DNA of 64,000 bases from Promicromonospora sukumoe 327MFSha3.1. Its GTDB lineage: Bacteria > Actinomycetota > Actinomycetes > Actinomycetales > Cellulomonadaceae. The notes under the pieces were generated by a model. It was not told the DNA's origin, did not search any database, and saw only the letters and a list, made by a program, of their open reading frames with translations. Shown here piece after piece: positions 57,753 through 64,000 of the stretch (positions are counted from its first letter, which is position 1; every line of letters starts with the position of its first letter). The stretch covers positions 620,001-684,000 of the forward strand of contig NZ_ARQM01000010.1 of NCBI RefSeq assembly GCF_000385135.1, written 5' to 3'. The position numbers and the translations under genes were made by a program.

Positions 57753-59558
57753 TCATGTTCGCCTCCCCGCCGCACCGCGCGGGGTACCTGTCGGTGTGAG
57801 CTCGCGCCCGTGCCGGTCGACGAGTGTCCAGCCGGAGTGGCGGGCGCCGTCCGGGTTCCCGGTCCACCGCATCGTGACGTTGGTTCGGTCGACCAGGTCG
57901 TGGTGGTGCCAGCACAGCAAGGCCGCGTTGCGCACGCTGGTCTCTCCGCCGTCGGCCCAGTGGCGTTCGGCGTGGTGGACCTCGCAGCGCGCTGGTGGCT
58001 GCGTGCAGTCGACGTAGACGCAATGTTTGTCGCGGGCGATCACGGCCCGGCGCATCTGCCCGGTGACCGTGCGCTGTGCCCGACCGACATCAAGCACCTG
58101 GCTGTCCGGCCCGAAGACCACCCGGCTCACCGCGGCGTCGCAGAGCAGACGCCGCAGGGTGCTCGTCGGCACGAGCGATGTGGAGATGCCGAATCTCGCG
58201 GGCGCCGCGGTGACGTCGGTCAGGCTCGGCGTGCCGTCGTTCCCCGGCAGGTCCTTGGGCCGGCGCCGGTCCGACGCGTAGTTACGGTCGACCCCGCGTC
58301 CGCCATCAGCCGCGCTGGCCCCGCTGTCGCTGTCGCTTCCACTGTCGCTTCCACTGTCCCCGCTAGCGCTGGTGCTGCTGCTGGGGCTCTCACCGTAACC
58401 GCCACCATCAATCGTCCGTGCGCCGAGGTCGCTGCCAGGCGCACCGGATCGACCGGTCAGGCGAGTGAGCTCCCTCCACGACACGGTCACGGTGACGTGC
58501 GGTCGTACGGCCCGCCTGTACCGGTGTGGCCGTTGTCGAGCTCGGTGCGGGCAAGGTCGGCAAGCGCCTGAGCACGTCGCTGCGTGGGGGTGCGGTCGTC
58601 GCCCGGCGTCGGGGTGCCCATCACCGAGTCCAACGCGGTGCGCAGGGCCTCACCATGCTCGTCGGTGAGAAATCCGTCGACGTGATAGCCGCCGAAGGTC
58701 TTGGCCACGTCGAGGTGCTCACGCTCCGAGGCCCGCTTGTACCCGCGCTCGTCGGACTCCGGGTCGGCGACGCGGGCGAACCGGTCCACCAGCCGGCGGA
58801 ACACGAGCGGGCCATGCTGGTCGGCCAGATCCAGGAGCAGTTCCTCCCCGGTCGGCGCGTGAACCAGTGCCCCCGCGCCATCGCCAGCCGTGTCCCCATC
58901 AGCCGGCCCGGTCGGTTCGCCGGCGTCAGCCGGCCGAACCGTCGGTGCCGTCCGCAGTGGCTTTGGCGCCGTCGTCCACGGGGTCGCCCTCGCCGTGTCC
59001 ACCGGGCGTCGCGTCGACCGGGCTCACCAGTGCCTTGCGCCTGTCGTCCGACGTCGGGCCGACGTCGACCATCGCCCGCACCTGGTCCATCCCGATCCGT
59101 CCGCTCAGGGCGGCGGCGAGCGTGGCCGGAAGGTGCTCGAGAAGCCGCTCACCGGTCAGCACGTCTCGGCTCGCCGTGCGCATGGTGACCTTCTCTCGGC
59201 GGGCGAGCCAGACCCGGAACGTCCGTGAACCGTCGAGCGCCCAGCTGCCGTCCGCCTCGATCCGTGGCAGCCAGGTCATCCGGAGCACCTCCAGCTGCGA
59301 GCACACCGCGCGCAGCAGGGGCGATGCCGCCGTCAGGCGGCTGGTGATCCCGGACGTCCCGCCCGGCAGGGTGTCGTCCAGCGCACCCGGGCCGGCGACG
59401 CCGACCAGCTCCCGTGTGAGTACCTGGAGGTCCGTGACGATCTCCTCGAGCGAGCGCGCCCCGGCGCTCGTCGTGCTCGGCTGTGCCAGCACCATCCGGT
59501 CACCCCCTCGATCCGACGCTCGGCCTGGTGCCGGCGACTCGACGAGGCTATCGAACAA
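57753..59558 (-). pseudogene. DUF222/HNH endonuclease gene split by two frame changes
   Basis: Three overlapping frames together make one DUF222 (13E12-repeat) protein with a C-terminal HNH nuclease. The first (59558-58926) carries the DUF222 start (RSLEEIVTDLQVLTRELVGVAGPGALD; GRIGMDQVRAMVDVGP). The second (59002-58487) carries EELLLDLADQHGPLVFRRLVDRFARVADP. The third (58490-57753) carries RPHVTVTVSWRELTRLTG and the HNH core ARDKHCVYVDCTQPPARCEVHHAERHWADGG...NAALLCWHHHDLVD. The second frame change is clear near 58495-58515, since the third frame reads RPHVTVTVSW while the second ends early. The first lies in 58926-59002. It is either a decayed gene, a sequencing error pair, or programmed frameshifting. 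All nuclease ligands are intact. Confidence 0.8.
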
Positions 59559-59692
59559 AGGTGCTCATTTCTCGTGAGATTTGAGATCTGTGGATAACCC
59601 ATCGCGGTGTGGCCCAACAGTCCTGGGACCGGACGCCATGGTGAGGAGCCCCCGACCTCCGAGTGTCAGTGGCGCACGGCAGACTGGTCCCC

Positions 59693-61618
59693 ATGCACAC
59701 GGTGGTCTCGCAGGACGGCGCGGATATCGGCCTACGGTCGGTGTCCGACACCGGCACGCCCGAGGGCGAGGCGCACGTCGTCGAGGCCTCCGGACTGACC
59801 CGCGAGGTGATGGCCGCCGAGTCGTCCCACGTCCGCTGGACCTGGGACGACACCAACGGCTGGTACCCGGCCCTCCTCGCGGAGGGCGTCCGGGTCGACC
59901 GCGCGCACGACCTGCGGCTCGCGCACGCCGTACTGCGCACCTCGGCGCTGTCGGCGCGCACGGCGCTCGCCGAGGCCGGGCCCACGGCCTGGGACCGCCT
60001 CGCCGCGGTTCCGCCCCCGGGCGGGCCGACGGCGGCCGCGCTGGTCCGGCCCGACCGCCACCCCGGCTCCGAACCGCTCTTCGACCTCGGCACGGTCAGC
60101 CCCGGTAGGGGCCCCAGCACAGCCGACGGCGCCGCATCCGGCCCCAGTGCATCCGGCCTTCGCCCGGGAAACCTCGGCCCGGGAAACCTCGGCCCGGCCA
60201 ACCTCGGCCCGGCCAACCTCGGCACAGCCGGCATCGCCGCACCTGGCGTCGGCACAGACCCCGCCAACCCCCTCGACCCCCTGACCGAGCTCACCGCCCA
60301 GCTCCGCGCGATCAAGGACAGCACCGACCCCGGCCGGCTCCGGCTCCTGCTCGCGGCCGAGTCCGCGGGCGCGCTGGCCGCCGCCGAGATGCACCACGCC
60401 GGCCTGCCGTGGCGCGGCGACATCCACGACCAGATCCTCACCGAGGCGCTCGGCCCACGGCCACGACCGGGCGCGCGTCCGGCCAAGCTCGAGGCGCTGG
60501 CCAACCAGATCCGGAGCGCCCTGGACGCCCCGCCGACGCTCAACCCCGACTCCCATCCCGACCTGTTGCGGGCCATGGAGTACGCGGGCGTCGGCGCGCG
60601 CAGCCTGCGCAAGTGGGAGCTGGAGAAGCTCGACCACCCGGTCATCGCGCCGCTCCTGGAGTACAAGAGCCTCTACCGCCTCTACACGGCGAACGGCTGG
60701 AACTGGCTCGACACCTGGGCGCCCGACGGCCGCTTCCGCATGGAGTACGTCGTGGGCGGCGTGGTCACGGGCCGCTGGGCGAGCACGGGCGGCGGCGCGC
60801 TCCAGCTGCCGCACAACGTCCGGCGTGCGGTGGTCTCCGACCCGGGCTGGACCTTCGTCGTCGCCGACGCCGCCCAGCTCGAACCCCGCGTGCTGGCCGC
60901 CCTGGCACGCGACGAGCGCATGGCTGCCGCCGGTCGCTCCAAGGACGGGGCGAGCACCGACATGTACGCCGGGATCGTCGCGACCGGCGCCGTCGACTCC
61001 CGCGAGCACGCGAAGGTCGGCATGCTCGGCGCCATGTACGGGGGCACCACCGGCGTCAGCGCACAGGTGCTGCCCCGGCTCGCGCGAGCGTTCCCGCAGG
61101 CCATCGACCTGGTCGAGCGCGCGGCACGCGCGGGGGAGCGCGGCGAGGTGGTCACCACCCGCCTCGGTCGCAGCTCGCCCCGGCCGGGCGAGTCGTGGGC
61201 CGCGGTCCAGGGCTCCGCGTTCGACGAGGACGCTGGCGCCGACGCCCAGTCCCGTGCCCGCAGCCAGACCCGCTCCTGGGGCCGGTTCACCAGGAACTTC
61301 GTGGTCCAGGGCACCGCCGCGGAGTGGGCACTGTGCTGGATCGCCTCCATCCGCCGTCGGCTCTGGGCCCTGGGCGAGGACACGTCGGACGGTGCCAGAC
61401 CCGGGCTCGCCCCTGCGCCGTTCGACCGCCGGCCGCACCTCGTGTTCTTCCTGCACGACGAGATCGTGGTGCATGCACCGGCGGCGCTCGCCGACGTCGT
61501 CGCGCAGGAGGTGCGGGCCGCCGCCGAAGAGGCCGGCCGGCTGCTGTTCGGCGACTTCCCGGTCGACTTCCCGCTCAGCGTCGCCGTGACGGAGAGCTAC
61601 GCGGACGCCAAGGGCTGA
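59693..61618 (+). CDS. DNA polymerase I-family protein (bifunctional 3'-5' exonuclease/polymerase type)
   Basis: The 641-residue protein is a family A polymerase lacking a 5' nuclease. Motif A is VVADAAQLEPRVLA where canonical enzymes have DYSQIELR, motif B is HAKVGMLGAMYGGTTG in place of the usual RxxAKxxNFGxxYG, and motif C is FFLHDEIVVHAP (VHDE in the canonical form). The catalytic aspartates of motifs A and C are kept. This is the known actinobacterial extra PolA paralogue. An arginine/proline/glycine linker contains four PGNLG/PANLG repeats (60164-60223). ATG 59693 is used; GTG 59663 is possible. It is convergent with the dialkylglycine decarboxylase gene. Confidence 0.88.
   Translation: MHTVVSQDGADIGLRSVSDTGTPEGEAHVVEASGLTREVMAAESSHVRWTWDDTNGWYPALLAEGVRVDRAHDLRLAHAVLRTSALSARTALAEAGPTAWDRLAAVPPPGGPTAAALVRPDRHPGSEPLFDLGTVSPGRGPSTADGAASGPSASGLRPGNLGPGNLGPANLGPANLGTAGIAAPGVGTDPANPLDPLTELTAQLRAIKDSTDPGRLRLLLAAESAGALAAAEMHHAGLPWRGDIHDQILTEALGPRPRPGARPAKLEALANQIRSALDAPPTLNPDSHPDLLRAMEYAGVGARSLRKWELEKLDHPVIAPLLEYKSLYRLYTANGWNWLDTWAPDGRFRMEYVVGGVVTGRWASTGGGALQLPHNVRRAVVSDPGWTFVVADAAQLEPRVLAALARDERMAAAGRSKDGASTDMYAGIVATGAVDSREHAKVGMLGAMYGGTTGVSAQVLPRLARAFPQAIDLVERAARAGERGEVVTTRLGRSSPRPGESWAAVQGSAFDEDAGADAQSRARSQTRSWGRFTRNFVVQGTAAEWALCWIASIRRRLWALGEDTSDGARPGLAPAPFDRRPHLVFFLHDEIVVHAPAALADVVAQEVRAAAEEAGRLLFGDFPVDFPLSVAVTESYADAKG
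60164..60223 (+). repeat. 15-bp in-frame tandem repeat
   Basis: Four units close to CGGGAAACCTCGGCC encode PGNLG, PGNLG, PANLG and PANLG in the linker of the polymerase-like protein. Confidence 0.85.
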
Positions 61619-61632
61619 CGCTCGGCCGGGAA

Positions 61633-63021
<1,389 letters not shown>

Positions 63022-63111
63022 TCAGGACAAGCAAACAAAACCGGCGCACCGTTCGTGATCAACGTACGGTCGCGGCCGCGCCCGGCCGCCCTCCCGACCT
63101 ACAGTCACCGC

Positions 63112-64000
63112 ATGCTCAACCCCCGGCGGCTCGAGATCCTGCGCGCGGTCCTGGCGGCCGGGTCGGTCAACCAGGCGGCGCGGAACCTCAGCTACTCGCC
63201 CGCGACGATCAGCCAGCACATGACCGCGCTCGCGCGTGAGACCGGGCTGGTCCTGTTCGAGAAGCAGGGGCGCGGCATCGTCGCCACCGACGACGCGCGG
63301 CACCTCGCCGACCAGGCGCAGTCGCTCCTGGCCGACTTCGGCCGCCTCGAACGCGTGGTCGCCGACCTCCGTGCAGGTCACGGGCAGCATCTCGCGGTGG
63401 CGTGCTTCGCCTCGGCGGCCGAGCAGTGGATGCCCGCGGTCGTCCGGACGGTGCGCGAGCTCCAGCCCAACCTCACCGTCGAGATCAGCCTGAACGAGCC
63501 GGTGGACGGCCGCGGACGCCGCCTGCCGGACCTCGACGTCAGGACCGAGCCCGCGGGCGGCGCCGAGGTGCACCTCGACGGGTACCAGCGGCACGAGCTG
63601 ACCGTCGAGGGCTTCGTGGCCGTGCTCCCGACCGCGCACCCGCTCGCGTCCGGCCCGGAGGTCAGTCTCCGCGACCTCGCCGACGAGCCCTGGATCGACT
63701 ACGACATCTACGACAGCCCGATCGGGCAGATCGTGCTCGCCGCGTGCAGCGCCGCCGGGTTCGTCCCCCGGTACGCCGCCCGCCTGGACGACCACCGGGC
63801 CACGCTCCGCCTGGTGGCGGCGGGCGTCGGGGTGACGGTCCTGCCACGACTGGCCGTCACGGACCTGCCCGACGGCCTGGTCATCCGGCCCGTCGTCGGT
63901 CCCGCCGTGGCGCGCCGCATCGTGGTGCACGCCCGCCAGGACCGGCGCCGGGCGGCGCTCATCGGCCGTGCCGTGGCGCAGCTACGGGCGAGCGCCCGCG
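63112..64000 (+). CDS. LysR family transcriptional regulator (3' truncated by window)
   Basis: The open frame runs to the window end (about 296 residues visible). The N-terminal helix-turn-helix is typical of LysR (LNPRRLEILRAVLAAGSVNQAARNLSYSPATISQHMTALARETGLVLFEKQGRGIVAT), followed by a coiled-coil linker and a periplasmic-binding-like effector domain (LAVACFASAAEQWMPAVVRTVRELQP; ELTVEGFVAVLPTAHPLAS; VAAGVGVTVLPRLAV). It is divergent from the dialkylglycine decarboxylase gene across about 150 bases and probably activates it. Confidence 0.92.
   Translation, partial: MLNPRRLEILRAVLAAGSVNQAARNLSYSPATISQHMTALARETGLVLFEKQGRGIVATDDARHLADQAQSLLADFGRLERVVADLRAGHGQHLAVACFASAAEQWMPAVVRTVRELQPNLTVEISLNEPVDGRGRRLPDLDVRTEPAGGAEVHLDGYQRHELTVEGFVAVLPTAHPLASGPEVSLRDLADEPWIDYDIYDSPIGQIVLAACSAAGFVPRYAARLDDHRATLRLVAAGVGVTVLPRLAVTDLPDGLVIRPVVGPAVARRIVVHARQDRRRAALIGRAVAQLRASAR

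Overview
The window is about 64 kb of very GC-rich DNA with many GTG starts, four-base ATGA/GTGA gene overlaps and actinobacterial families: a DUF222/HNH endonuclease, a stand-alone PolA-like polymerase, a SigK/RskA-type sigma/anti-sigma pair, a DtxR-type iron box, and sugar ABC importers without their own ATPase. I infer a soil or plant-litter actinobacterium of the Micrococcales, perhaps near Promicromonosporaceae or Cellulomonadaceae. This rests on gene content only. No rRNA, tRNA, CRISPR array, transposase or phage gene was seen.

Layout. 1-13.3 kb: housekeeping and accessory genes (CYTH protein, Nudix hydrolase, SulP transporter divergent from a MerR regulator across a perfect operator palindrome, kinase-like protein, DUF4259 pair, two MFS exporters divergent from a CGNR regulator, DUF2797, two NAD(P)-binding proteins). 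13.3-36.5 kb: a carbohydrate island with a secreted GH43-type enzyme, a two-component system with a CPBP protease, a DNA glycosylase, an importer-GH31 operon, a 1-kb repeat-filled intergenic region, a LacI regulator, an importer-debranching-enzyme operon and a second LacI regulator. LacI-type palindromes lie in front of the GH43 gene and both importer operons. 36.5-43.3 kb: ECF sigma/anti-sigma pair, lipoprotein with cytochrome b, orphan SdhA/FrdA-type flavoprotein, and heme oxygenase divergent from an alpha/beta hydrolase across an iron box.

43.3-57.4 kb is the most interesting part. An archaeal-type, probably non-discriminating aspartyl-tRNA synthetase sits behind what reads as a translational T-box riboswitch: T-box core, UGGC matching a G73 tRNA acceptor end, an Asp codon in a stem-I loop, and a hairpin that buries the Shine-Dalgarno. 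It is followed by a DUF4132 gene, a strong hairpin, and a tightly coupled MoxR AAA+ / DUF5682 / VWA / SWIM-zinc-finger operon. These five genes match the Escherichia coli yehI-yehL-yehM-yehP-yehQ set, whose function is unknown.

57.4-64 kb: a repeat-rich spacer, a DUF222/HNH gene split by two frame changes, the PolA-like polymerase, a 2,2-dialkylglycine decarboxylase and a divergent LysR regulator cut by the window end.

A recurring theme is simple-sequence expansion: in-frame 15- and 18-bp tandem repeats in protein linkers, and 14-, 20- and 21-bp tandem arrays plus long hairpins between convergent genes.
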